Below, in pieces: positions 1 to 7,522 of a stretch of 64,000 nucleotides of DNA. Both the position numbers and the translations under genes were made by a program. Position 1 is the stretch's first letter. Every line of letters starts with the position of its first letter. The stretch spans positions 372,001-436,000 of the forward strand of contig CAZBNP010000002.1 in assembly GCA_964493505.1 (NCBI GenBank). The letters run 5' to 3'. This DNA comes from Chryseosolibacter sp964493505. Its GTDB lineage: Bacteria; Bacteroidota; Bacteroidia; Cytophagales; Cyclobacteriaceae. The notes beneath the pieces are model-generated. The model was not told the origin of the DNA. It saw only the letters and a list, made by a program, of their open reading frames with translations, and did not search any database.

Positions 1-1
1 C

Positions 2-520
2 GGAAACCCCAATCAGTGGCGCCTCGACAAAGACCTCGCCGGCGGTGGCGCGATGATGGACATCGGTATCTACTCAATAAACGGCGCACGCTATATGGTT
101 GGCGAGGAACCGATCTGGGTTACAGCACAGGAGGTGAAAACAGATCCGCAGAAATTTAAGGAGGGCGTTGATGAGACGATTACTTTTCAACTCGGGTTTC
201 CCGGCGGGGCGGTAGCGTCGTGTCTGTCTACTTACGCAATGAATAACCTCGATCGCTTCTTTCTGAATGGCGATAAGGGATACGCTCAACTACAGCCTTC
301 CACAGGTTACGGTCCCATTAAGGGTCGCACAAGCCAGGGCGAGCTGAACAATCCGCATATTACACACCAGACCGTGCAAATGGATGAGATGGCTGGCATC
401 ATCCTCGAGAACAAGAAGCCGATAGTACCTGTAGACGGTGAAGAGGGATTGCGCGATCTGAAAATCATCGACGCTATATTCGAAGCGGTAAAAGAGGGGC
501 GCAAGATCGATCTCTCCTAA
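2..520 (+). CDS. Gfo/Idh/MocA family oxidoreductase, 5'-truncated by the window edge
   Basis: The open frame enters from the left edge and ends with TAA at 518-520, leaving about 172 C-terminal residues. The visible part opens with the typical GFO/IDH/MocA region before the C-terminal alpha/beta domain (LAGGGAMMDIGIY), where a Gly-rich turn is followed by the D-x-G-x-Y motif. The later DEMAGIILENKKPIVPVDGE resembles the family's C-terminal segment. The N-terminal Rossmann domain and EKP motif lie outside the window. The family carries out NAD(P)-dependent oxidation or reduction of sugars and related substrates; the substrate cannot be read here. The closest remembered group is the glucose-fructose oxidoreductase-like branch. 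Confidence 0.85.
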   Translation, partial: GNPNQWRLDKDLAGGGAMMDIGIYSINGARYMVGEEPIWVTAQEVKTDPQKFKEGVDETITFQLGFPGGAVASCLSTYAMNNLDRFFLNGDKGYAQLQPSTGYGPIKGRTSQGELNNPHITHQTVQMDEMAGIILENKKPIVPVDGEEGLRDLKIIDAIFEAVKEGRKIDLS

Positions 521-562
521 CCGGGTCATTCAGATTGACGAGATGCCGGCAACAGCCGATGT

Positions 563-1003
563 CTATCCCTGACGTTCGAATCGTCCCGACTTCTCTTTGA
601 TTGCAATCCGAAAAAAAATCGGACGTCTCTTTTTCTCGCCCGGGGGTGGTTGCCTGGGCTGGGCTGCATCGCTGGTTTTGATCGGATTCAGACGATCGCT
701 GAGGATTGTAAAGGCTTTCGATTGAAGTCGTACGGTCTTCAATTCTTCAAACTCACCATCGATCGTCACGCTGCGCCAGTTCGCCAGATTATCAATCTGA
801 TCGACCTGAAAACAAACAAGCGGATTTTCCCGCATCATCTGAACCTTCTGCCCCACGAGGGAGTGACCATATATATACGCGCCGTCAAACGCGTAAGCAA
901 TCGGTACTACGTAGGTCTTGCCGCGGGCATGACATCCGATCCTTCCCACAAACTGGCTGTTAAGGACATGATCAATTTGCGTATCGTTAAGTAAACCTAT
1001 CAT
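563..1003 (-). CDS. Pyridoxamine 5'-phosphate oxidase-like flavin-binding protein (NimA-like)
   Basis: A 146-residue protein with the split-barrel flavin-binding fold of the PNPOx-like/NimA family. It starts with an LND..ID..L..Q..GRIGCHARGKTYVVPIAYAF segment, followed by the YIYGHSLVGQKVQMMRENP strand-helix that contacts FMN phosphate, and then VCFQVDQID and WRSVTIDGEFEE. The length is normal for the family. Members bind FMN or F420 and act as small reductases; nim homologues can reduce nitroimidazoles, but the natural substrate is unknown. The C-terminal 25 residues are basic and low in conservation. It reads toward the partial oxidoreductase (convergent) and has its own promoter at 1023-1050 inside the end of the next gene. 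Confidence 0.8.
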   Translation of the reverse strand: MIGLLNDTQIDHVLNSQFVGRIGCHARGKTYVVPIAYAFDGAYIYGHSLVGQKVQMMRENPLVCFQVDQIDNLANWRSVTIDGEFEELKTVRLQSKAFTILSDRLNPIKTSDAAQPRQPPPGEKKRRPIFFRIAIKEKSGRFERQG

Positions 1004-1022
1004 CTTTTGAATTTTTGAATGA

Positions 1023-1050
1023 CAAATATACAGAATCAGATCCCTTCAAA
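1023..1050 (-). promoter_or_regulatory. Bacteroidota-type promoter for the NimA-like gene
   Basis: On the minus strand a TTTG (1047-1050) is followed after 16 bp by TATATTTG (1023-1030), matching the -33/-7 elements of the Bacteroidota housekeeping sigma factor. The gene starts 19 bp further on. No FNR-type box is present, so basal expression is expected. Confidence 0.55.
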
Positions 1051-2433
1051 CAGGCTTACCGACTCCATGTAATGTGGTTCCAGCACGTTCCAACCCAACT
1101 CCGTCCGTATCCGTTGCGCATATCGGGCCATGCCCGGATTTTCTCCGTGAACAACAAAGGTCATCTTCGGCTTATCCGAAATATTTCGCATCCACGCAAA
1201 GAGTTCCCGGCTATCAGCGTGGCCGGAAAATGAGCTTATGTTTTCTACGGTACAATTAACGGGAACCGACTCGCCGAATATTTGAATCTCAGGCTCTTTA
1301 TCCACAAGTCTTCGTCCCCGCGTTCCTTCGGCCTGGTATCCCGCGATTACGAGCGTATCCTGCTTGTTGCGCAGCCGATGATATAAATGATGCAGTACCC
1401 GGCCTCCGGTCATCATTCCACTCGAAGATATTATTATGGCCCTCGACTTGATCAGGTTCAGCGCTTTCGAATGCTTTGAGGATTTTACAAACACCAACAT
1501 ATTCGTTTCCAGCTGACGCGCAAACTCAGTCTGATTGAATTTCGCTTTGTGGTAAGTCGGATATCGGTAGTATAGATAGGTCGCAGAAGTTGCCATCGGA
1601 CTGTCTACATAAACCGGTACGTCGGGAATTCTTTCCGCCTTCATCAGCTGATGAAGGTGGTATAGCAATGTCTGGGTTCGTCCCACAGCGAACGCTGGCA
1701 TAAGCACCACGCCCTCGTTCCTGAAGGTCTCGTTTACGATACGCTCCAGGTCGCCGGCTGGATCAGCGTCGGGATGGATCCTGTCGCCATACGTAGACTC
1801 GATAAAGAGTACATCAGCTTCCTTCACAACTGCGGGAGGGCGCAACATAATATCGACGGTCCGACCGAGATCTCCCGAGAAAACAATTTTCTTTTCCTGC
1901 TGGTCACCTTTGATAAAAAGTTCGGTGATGGCCGCGCCCAGCAAGTGTCCCGCTTCGCGATAGACTATTGTCAGCCGTTCGTGTATTTCGATCTCCGTGT
2001 CAAATCCAAAAGCTTTGATGAGCGAAAAAACGCTCTGAGCATCGGCAGTCGTGTACAGCGGCATGGGCTTCTTATGTTTTGAGTAGCCTTTTGACGCCGC
2101 GTATGACGCCTCTTCTTCCTGCAGTTTCGCCGCATCCAGCAGCAGCAACTCAATCAGATCCGCGGTCGGCTTTGTACAGTAAATCGGCCCGCTAAATCCT
2201 TCCCGAACGAGCTTCGGCAGGTACCCGGTATGGTCAATGTGCGCATGGCTGATGATCACGGCGTCGATCGTAGCCGGGTCGACCGGAAACGTCTCCCAGT
2301 TACGCTGGCGGAGTTCTTTCAAGCCCTGAAACATTCCACAGTCGAACAACACCCTGAGCTCTCCGATCGTTAGCAAAAACCGGGAGCCTGTTACGGTACC
2401 CGTTGCCCCCAGGAACTTTACAGAAACATTCAT
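1036..2433 (-). CDS. MBL-fold beta-CASP ribonuclease (YSH1/RNA-processing exonuclease-like)
   Basis: A 465-residue metallo-beta-lactamase with a beta-CASP insert, probably a cytoplasmic RNA-cleaving enzyme. Metal-binding motif 2 is SHAHIDHTGYLP, motif 3 lies at EAGHLLGAA and motif 4 at FSGDLGR. The beta-CASP motifs follow as ESTYGDR, SSSGMMTGGRVLHHL, SGHADS and the final VVHGE. Length and order fit the bacterial homologues of archaeal/eukaryotic CPSF73-type nucleases. The open frame continues 23 codons upstream, but the family's N-terminus starts at MNVSVKFLGATGTVTGSRFL, so the ATG at 2433 was chosen. It diverges from ccoI; the FNR-type box between them lies at a spacing that fits ccoI better. 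Confidence 0.85.
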   Translation of the reverse strand: MNVSVKFLGATGTVTGSRFLLTIGELRVLFDCGMFQGLKELRQRNWETFPVDPATIDAVIISHAHIDHTGYLPKLVREGFSGPIYCTKPTADLIELLLLDAAKLQEEEASYAASKGYSKHKKPMPLYTTADAQSVFSLIKAFGFDTEIEIHERLTIVYREAGHLLGAAITELFIKGDQQEKKIVFSGDLGRTVDIMLRPPAVVKEADVLFIESTYGDRIHPDADPAGDLERIVNETFRNEGVVLMPAFAVGRTQTLLYHLHQLMKAERIPDVPVYVDSPMATSATYLYYRYPTYHKAKFNQTEFARQLETNMLVFVKSSKHSKALNLIKSRAIIISSSGMMTGGRVLHHLYHRLRNKQDTLVIAGYQAEGTRGRRLVDKEPEIQIFGESVPVNCTVENISSFSGHADSRELFAWMRNISDKPKMTFVVHGENPGMARYAQRIRTELGWNVLEPHYMESVSLFEGI

Positions 2434-2467
2434 GCGTACAAGATGGTGAAACAAAAAAAAAGAATAC

Positions 2468-2532
2468 TGACAAAAGTCACTTTTTTCAATGACGAACCTC
2501 AAAACACCGCGGAAAATAGAATACTAGATTTG
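2468..2532 (+). promoter_or_regulatory. FNR-type tandem boxes and -7 element of ccoI
   Basis: A strict palindrome TGACAAAAGTCA (2468-2479) is followed 22 bp later by a degenerate copy TGACGAACCTCA (2490-2501). After 23 bp comes TAGATTTG (2525-2532), a full match to the -7 element TAnnTTTG. With the proximal box at -41.5 the predicted start of transcription is about 2537, next to the ATG at 2538, so the mRNA would be leaderless or nearly so. The same box-23-element geometry recurs at other promoters in this window. Confidence 0.65.
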
Positions 2533-2537
2533 AGGTC

Positions 2538-4961
2538 ATGATAGCGGAAGCCGAAATTGAAAAGAAAGTCAATTGTTACCATTGCGGCCAGCCGTGCGAC
2601 GAAATCCATTGGATTGACGATAAACCCTTCTGTTGTTATGGTTGCAAGACAGTATTCGAGATCCTCAGTGCGAACCAGCTGTGCGGATACTACGACCTCG
2701 AAAAGAATCCCGGCTGGCAGGTAAAGGACATCGATCACGATTCCTACGCTTACCTCGACGATAAGGCAATCCGCAGGAAAGTCCTCGATTTTGATTCCGA
2801 CAACCTCGCAAGAGTTACCTTTTCCGTTCCGGCAATACATTGTGTGTCGTGTATATGGCTCCTGGAAAACCTGCACAAGGTTGACAGTGGCATCATCCAC
2901 ACAGAAGTGAATTTCGGTCAGAAAAAAATGACGATAGCCTTTCACCCCGAAAAAGTGAAACTCGGCGAAATTGCCCGGCTATTGAGTTCGCTCGGCTATC
3001 CACCCCGGATCACCCTCGACAGTGAAGAACCCACGCGACCGAAAATCGACCGCTCGCTTGTGCTGAAGATTGCCCTGGCCGGTTTCGCCTTTGGCAATAT
3101 TATGTTGCTCAGTTTTCCGGAGTATCTGGGTATCGACCACTCGGAAAAAGATCTCACCCGTATTTTCGCATGGCTGAATCTGGCGCTGTCAATTCCCGTC
3201 TTCGTCTACAGCGGCTGGGGATATATACACTCTGCGGCCAAGAGCTTCCGGCAGAAGCAGATCAATATTGACGTTCCTATCGCCGTAGGTCTTCTCGCGT
3301 TGTTCTTCAGAAGCAGCTACGACATCATTACCGATACCGGGCCGGGCTACCTCGATTCCTTCACAGGACTGGTTTTCTTCCTCCTTATCGGACGTTGGTT
3401 CCAGAGCAAGACGTATGAGAGTCTCGCTTTCGACCGCGACTACACAGCGTATTTTCCGCTCGCCGTCAATCGGCTCGAACAGGATGAGTGGAAGCCAACG
3501 GTGGTGTACAAACTCAGACCGAAAGACGTCATCAGTATCCGCAACATGGAAATTGTTCCCGCAGACAGTACGTTGCTGGAAGACGTGGCCTACATCGACT
3601 ACAGCTTTGTGACCGGCGAGGCAAGGCCGGTAAAAAGACAGGCAGGTGAACAGGTCTATGCCGGAGGCCGGCTCATCGGAACACCTGTTCGCCTGGTGGT
3701 TGATAAAAAAACTTCCCAGAGCCAGCTGACCAGCCTGTGGAATAACGATGCGTTTAAAAAGGTCGAAGAAAACAAATTCCAAAAGATCATTGACCGGGCC
3801 GCACGGATCTTTACCTGGGTAGTCCTCGCCCTGGCCGTAGGCACCGCGGTGTATTGGTATCTCACAGAACCCGCCCAAACCTGGCTCGTGCTCACAGCCG
3901 TACTCATGGTGGCGTGTCCCTGCGCCCTCGCGCTGGCAGGTCCCTTCACGTTCGGAAATATGCTTCGCGTGTTCGGAAAGCATCACTTTTACCTCAAGAA
4001 CGCCGATGTAATTGAACGAATGGCAGCTATCGACACCGTTGTATTTGACAAAACCGGGACCCTTACTCACGGGAGGGCACCGCAGGTATGGTTCACCGGG
4101 TCTTTATCAACGGAAGAACAGGGCGCTGTCAGGTTGCTTACGGGTTACTCTACCCATCCCCTGAGTAAATTAATCACCAGGAGCATCGAAGCACCCGCCG
4201 GCGAAAACGTCAGTGACTTCAGGGAAATCCCCGGCAAGGGAATAGAAGGAACTGTCAACGGAAAGGTGTACCAGATCGGTTCGCGGGAATTTGCCGGCTC
4301 CACGGCAAAAAATCAAGCCGAAACATCACAGGTTCACGTTTCGATCGACAACCTTCCATACGGCTATTTCTCTGTCAGGACGGCCCTTCGCGACGATATC
4401 GCGGAGACCGTAAAACGGCTGGAAAGCAAATGTGCCGCAATGTTATCCGGCGACCACGACGCCGATCGGGAACCGATGAGGAAATTGTTCGGAGAAAACG
4501 TTGTATTGTTGTTCAATCAATCCCCGCAAGACAAACTGCAGTTCATAAAAAACCTCCAACAGCAGGGCAAAAAAGTCATGATGGTCGGCGACGGATTGAA
4601 TGATGCCGGCGCGCTGAAACAAAGTGACGTCGGAATTGCCATTACCGAAGATAGCGGTGTGTTCACACCCGCCAGCGATGGTATACTTTACGGCGAAAAA
4701 CTCAGAATACTCGACCGGTTTCTTGACCTTGCCAGATCCTCTACCTATATTTTGAGAACAGCGTTCGGCATTTCGTTCTTCTACAATGCCATCGCTCTTA
4801 CATTTGCCGCGACCGGTAATCTCACACCGCTCGTCGCGGCGATCCTGATGCCCATCAGCAGCATCTGCGTGGTGGGGTTTGCGACGACAGCGGTTAATTT
4901 CACCGCCAAAAAAAAGTTAGGGTATGTTAAACCAGAAAGAAATGAAGTACATCACCGATAA
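2538..4961 (+). CDS. ccoI: Copper-translocating P1B-type ATPase for cbb3 oxidase assembly
   Basis: An 807-residue P-type ATPase of the FixI/CcoI group, which exports copper needed to assemble the binuclear centre of cytochrome cbb3. The N-terminus carries a cysteine-rich metal-binding segment (CYHCGQPC at residues 13-20, then FCCYGC), followed by a heavy-metal-associated domain with CVSC. The transmembrane metal site is CPCALAL, the phosphorylation site DKTGTLT, and the hinge MVGDGLNDAGAL. Eight membrane segments are expected. ccoS follows after 16 bp, which confirms the CcoI assignment. The promoter carries tandem FNR-type boxes, consistent with low-oxygen induction. Confidence 0.93.
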   Translation: MIAEAEIEKKVNCYHCGQPCDEIHWIDDKPFCCYGCKTVFEILSANQLCGYYDLEKNPGWQVKDIDHDSYAYLDDKAIRRKVLDFDSDNLARVTFSVPAIHCVSCIWLLENLHKVDSGIIHTEVNFGQKKMTIAFHPEKVKLGEIARLLSSLGYPPRITLDSEEPTRPKIDRSLVLKIALAGFAFGNIMLLSFPEYLGIDHSEKDLTRIFAWLNLALSIPVFVYSGWGYIHSAAKSFRQKQINIDVPIAVGLLALFFRSSYDIITDTGPGYLDSFTGLVFFLLIGRWFQSKTYESLAFDRDYTAYFPLAVNRLEQDEWKPTVVYKLRPKDVISIRNMEIVPADSTLLEDVAYIDYSFVTGEARPVKRQAGEQVYAGGRLIGTPVRLVVDKKTSQSQLTSLWNNDAFKKVEENKFQKIIDRAARIFTWVVLALAVGTAVYWYLTEPAQTWLVLTAVLMVACPCALALAGPFTFGNMLRVFGKHHFYLKNADVIERMAAIDTVVFDKTGTLTHGRAPQVWFTGSLSTEEQGAVRLLTGYSTHPLSKLITRSIEAPAGENVSDFREIPGKGIEGTVNGKVYQIGSREFAGSTAKNQAETSQVHVSIDNLPYGYFSVRTALRDDIAETVKRLESKCAAMLSGDHDADREPMRKLFGENVVLLFNQSPQDKLQFIKNLQQQGKKVMMVGDGLNDAGALKQSDVGIAITEDSGVFTPASDGILYGEKLRILDRFLDLARSSTYILRTAFGISFFYNAIALTFAATGNLTPLVAAILMPISSICVVGFATTAVNFTAKKKLGYVKPERNEVHHR

Positions 4962-4977
4962 GCGTACTAATTAGCAA

Positions 4978-5187
4978 ATGGGTATCCTTGTTATTCTTAT
5001 CGCCATCAGTCTCACAATTGCCATCCTGTTTCTGGCGATATTCTACTGGAACATGAAATCGGGACAATACGACGACACCTATACGCCGTCGGTCCGCATG
5101 CTTTTTGACAATAAACCCGCAGCGCGCAACGGCCCACCTCAAAAGGCAGAGTCGCCGAAGCCCGGCAAAAAGACAGAACACCGATAA
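4978..5187 (+). CDS. ccoS: cbb3 oxidase maturation protein CcoS
   Basis: A 69-residue single-pass membrane protein. Residues 3-24 form the membrane helix, followed by FYWNMKSGQYDD, the conserved CcoS stretch (aromatic residues, then a Gln/Asp-Asp pair) just after the helix. The C-terminal tail is polar and rich in Lys and Pro. CcoS is needed to insert haem and copper into the cbb3 catalytic subunit. It sits 16 bp after ccoI and 24 bp before the next membrane protein, so co-transcription is likely. Confidence 0.88.
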   Translation: MGILVILIAISLTIAILFLAIFYWNMKSGQYDDTYTPSVRMLFDNKPAARNGPPQKAESPKPGKKTEHR

Positions 5188-5211
5188 ATCAAAACTGACT
5201 GCGAAAACAAA

Positions 5212-6267
5212 TTGATCAGGTATTTCCGACTACCGTTTCTTCTGCTGGCATTCATCGGACTCGTGACCGGGATTGCTACAGGTCTTAATCGCATGGGGTG
5301 GGACCTTCGGATGCTCAATACAAGTATGCATCACGGAGCCATCATGGTAGGCGGATTTCTCGGTACATTGATATCCCTTGAGAAAATAATTCCCCTGCGA
5401 AAAAGATATCTTCTCCTGATCCCGGCATCCAGTGGCGCCAGCGTCTTCCTTTTCTTTCTGGATCAACCGCGATACGCCCTCATACTTCTGATCGCAGCCG
5501 CACTGGGACTTTCTCTTGTATTCCTCTCCTACCTGATCCGGACAAAAGACCTGATCTATTTCATGATGCTGTGCGGCGGCCTTTGCTGGATAACCGGGAA
5601 CATCGTGCTGATCGCCAAAAATTCATACCCGTCGGCTTTTCCGTGGTGGATCGGGTTCATTCTCTTTATCATCACATCCGAGCGACTCGAACTGACGAAG
5701 TTTCTTCCTGTCACACAGCAACTCAGAGTACTGCTCACAGGCTTTCTGTTCCTGTACGCCGCCGGAATCATCTGGTCATTCCACGCCGGCGGACACTGGA
5801 TCAGCGCCGCAGCGCTCATCGCCGTATCACTTTGGTTGATGAAAAATGACATCGTCGGAATATCTATCAAAAAAGGAGGACTGCAACGGTTCATAGCCAC
5901 ATCACTGCTTTGCGGTTATGTGGCTATGCTCGTCACCGGCGTGTTTCTGGTGACACTTCGGAACGCCCCTTTTGGCTACGACATTGTCCTGCATACCTTC
6001 TTTCTCGGTTTCGCCTTTTCAATGATCTTTGCCCACGGCCCCGTAATATTGCCGGGTGTACTCGGAATTTCAGCCAAACCGTGGCATCCCATCATGTACG
6101 GATGGTTGATTCTGCTTCACGCCTCCCTGGCAACGCGGATACTGGCCGACCTTACATTTTACCTGGAGATCCGAAAGATCAGTGGCTGGGCAAGCGCTGT
6201 CGCCATTCTCGGCTATTTCGCGACGGTAGCGGCACTCACGATAAAAATACAGCGTGCGCATGCGTAA
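5212..6267 (+). CDS. Polytopic membrane protein of unknown function, TTG start
   Basis: A 351-residue protein with about ten predicted membrane helices. No family is confidently recognised. Histidines sit in two hydrophobic contexts that look like ligand sites: MHHGAIMVGGFLGTL (about residues 39-53) and LHTFFLGFAFSMIFAHGPVI. Such His-in-helix patterns occur in NnrS and haem-copper oxidase-like proteins, which is why a haem or copper role is suspected; this is inference. The only start that keeps the first helix is TTG at 5212 (next Met is MGWDL, inside the protein). It lies between ccoS and a second polytopic protein, with hemN beyond, so a respiratory or haem-related role is plausible. Confidence 0.65.
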   Translation: MIRYFRLPFLLLAFIGLVTGIATGLNRMGWDLRMLNTSMHHGAIMVGGFLGTLISLEKIIPLRKRYLLLIPASSGASVFLFFLDQPRYALILLIAAALGLSLVFLSYLIRTKDLIYFMMLCGGLCWITGNIVLIAKNSYPSAFPWWIGFILFIITSERLELTKFLPVTQQLRVLLTGFLFLYAAGIIWSFHAGGHWISAAALIAVSLWLMKNDIVGISIKKGGLQRFIATSLLCGYVAMLVTGVFLVTLRNAPFGYDIVLHTFFLGFAFSMIFAHGPVILPGVLGISAKPWHPIMYGWLILLHASLATRILADLTFYLEIRKISGWASAVAILGYFATVAALTIKIQRAHA

Positions 6268-7456
6268 ATACTACAGTGTACCGTTACTATTCCTTTTTAT
6301 CGCCGCAGGCATCGGACTCTTTCTGCGGTGGCAGTTCGTTGCTCCAACGGCCGGGATACGCTACACCTATTTCCTTCACGCTCATTCGCACGTCATGTTC
6401 CTCGGATGGGTCTTTAACATTCTGTTCCTGGCTTTCGCGGACCACCACCTGCCCGCCGGAAACACCCGTCGTTACAAGGTGTTTTTTCTGAGTCTCCAGG
6501 TGCTCGTCACAGCCATGATGATCTCGTTCCCGCTACAGGGATACGGCGTTTATTCCATTGTCTTTTCGACACTCCATACCGTTGGGATAATGGTGTTTGT
6601 CCCGATGTTCTTTGTACAAACAAAGAAAGACACGCGGGTTTCAGCGTGGTTTGCCCGCGTTGCATGGGTATTTTTTTTCATTTCCACAGCCGGACCGTTC
6701 GCCCTTGGCTTCCTGATGGCCAACGGCCTGGGGCAATCCGCATGGTATAATTTCTCCATCTACTACTATCTGCATTTTCAATACAACGGTTTTTTCACGT
6801 TCGGAGTATTCAGCCTTTTCTTTCACATGCTCGAGTCACGGAAGATCGCCTTCTCACGCGACCACGCGCTCAGGTTCGGCAGATGGATGGCTTTCGCATG
6901 CATCCCGGCATACGCCCTCAGTGTACTGTTTGCAAAACCGGGGCTGGTCTTCAATGGCGTCGGCTTTGCCGGCGCCTTTATCCAGGTCGTCGCCCTCGTA
7001 TACCTGGCACGTCAGCTAGCCAGGATCACGCCCGGCCTGAAAGGTCATTTCAAGCCGCTTGTTATCAACCTCTTTGCGCTGTGCGGTATAGCCCTGACCA
7101 CCAAATACCTTCTCCAACTCGCTTCGGCCCATCCCTACGTCGCAGAGATGGCCTATTCAATGCGCCCGGTCGTGATTGCGTATCTCCATCTCGTTCTGGT
7201 CGGAGTCATTTCCTTCTTCCTGCTGGCTTGGTATATCGATCGCGGGTTCTTCCGATATGACTGGGCAAAGGCGGGCATTATCCTACTGGCAGCCGGCTTC
7301 GCCGGGTCGGAATTATGCCTGGTGTTGATGCCCTGGTGGAGCACCCTCACCGGTGGCACATCGTCGGCGCCGGCGTGGGTATTCGCTTTTTCTGTCCCGA
7401 TGTTTATGGCTCCCCTGTGCTTCCTGATCGCCTGCTTTTCCCGACGCCACTCCTGA
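6260..7456 (+). CDS. Polytopic membrane protein, possible haem-copper-oxidase-like
   Basis: A 398-residue protein with about twelve hydrophobic segments. Helix contexts such as FLHAHSHVMFLGW (about residues 37-49), YYYLHFQYNGFFTFG and IAYLHLVLVGV resemble the haem-ligand helices of cbb3/NOR-type subunit I (H-x-H and H-x-x-L-x-G patterns). The full set of CuB ligands is not obvious, so oxidase activity cannot be claimed. It overlaps the preceding gene by 8 bp when started at ATG 6260 (a GTG at 6254 is also in frame), which indicates translational coupling. hemN follows behind its own FNR-type promoter. The specific role is unknown. Confidence 0.6.
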   Translation: MRKYYSVPLLFLFIAAGIGLFLRWQFVAPTAGIRYTYFLHAHSHVMFLGWVFNILFLAFADHHLPAGNTRRYKVFFLSLQVLVTAMMISFPLQGYGVYSIVFSTLHTVGIMVFVPMFFVQTKKDTRVSAWFARVAWVFFFISTAGPFALGFLMANGLGQSAWYNFSIYYYLHFQYNGFFTFGVFSLFFHMLESRKIAFSRDHALRFGRWMAFACIPAYALSVLFAKPGLVFNGVGFAGAFIQVVALVYLARQLARITPGLKGHFKPLVINLFALCGIALTTKYLLQLASAHPYVAEMAYSMRPVVIAYLHLVLVGVISFFLLAWYIDRGFFRYDWAKAGIILLAAGFAGSELCLVLMPWWSTLTGGTSSAPAWVFAFSVPMFMAPLCFLIACFSRRHS

Positions 7457-7518
7457 CAAAAATCAGGGGGCGGTTTGACTGAGATCATATAAACCCGCGG
7501 TAGGTACCGGTATTTTTG
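7454..7518 (+). promoter_or_regulatory. Tandem FNR-type boxes and -7 element of hemN
   Basis: Two strict palindromes, TGACAAAAATCA (7454-7465) and TGACTGAGATCA (7476-7487), lie exactly 22 bp apart, so both face the same side of the helix. TATTTTTG (7511-7518) follows 23 bp after the second and matches TAnnTTTG. The predicted transcription start is at about 7523, the A of the hemN ATG, which implies leaderless mRNA. Confidence 0.72.
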
Positions 7519-7522
7519 CGAT

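Noticed and set aside
3189..4070. 293-codon open frame on the minus strand within ccoI
   Set aside because: It is antisense to the conserved core of ccoI, has no recognisable motif or promoter, and follows from GC-rich codon use on the coding strand.
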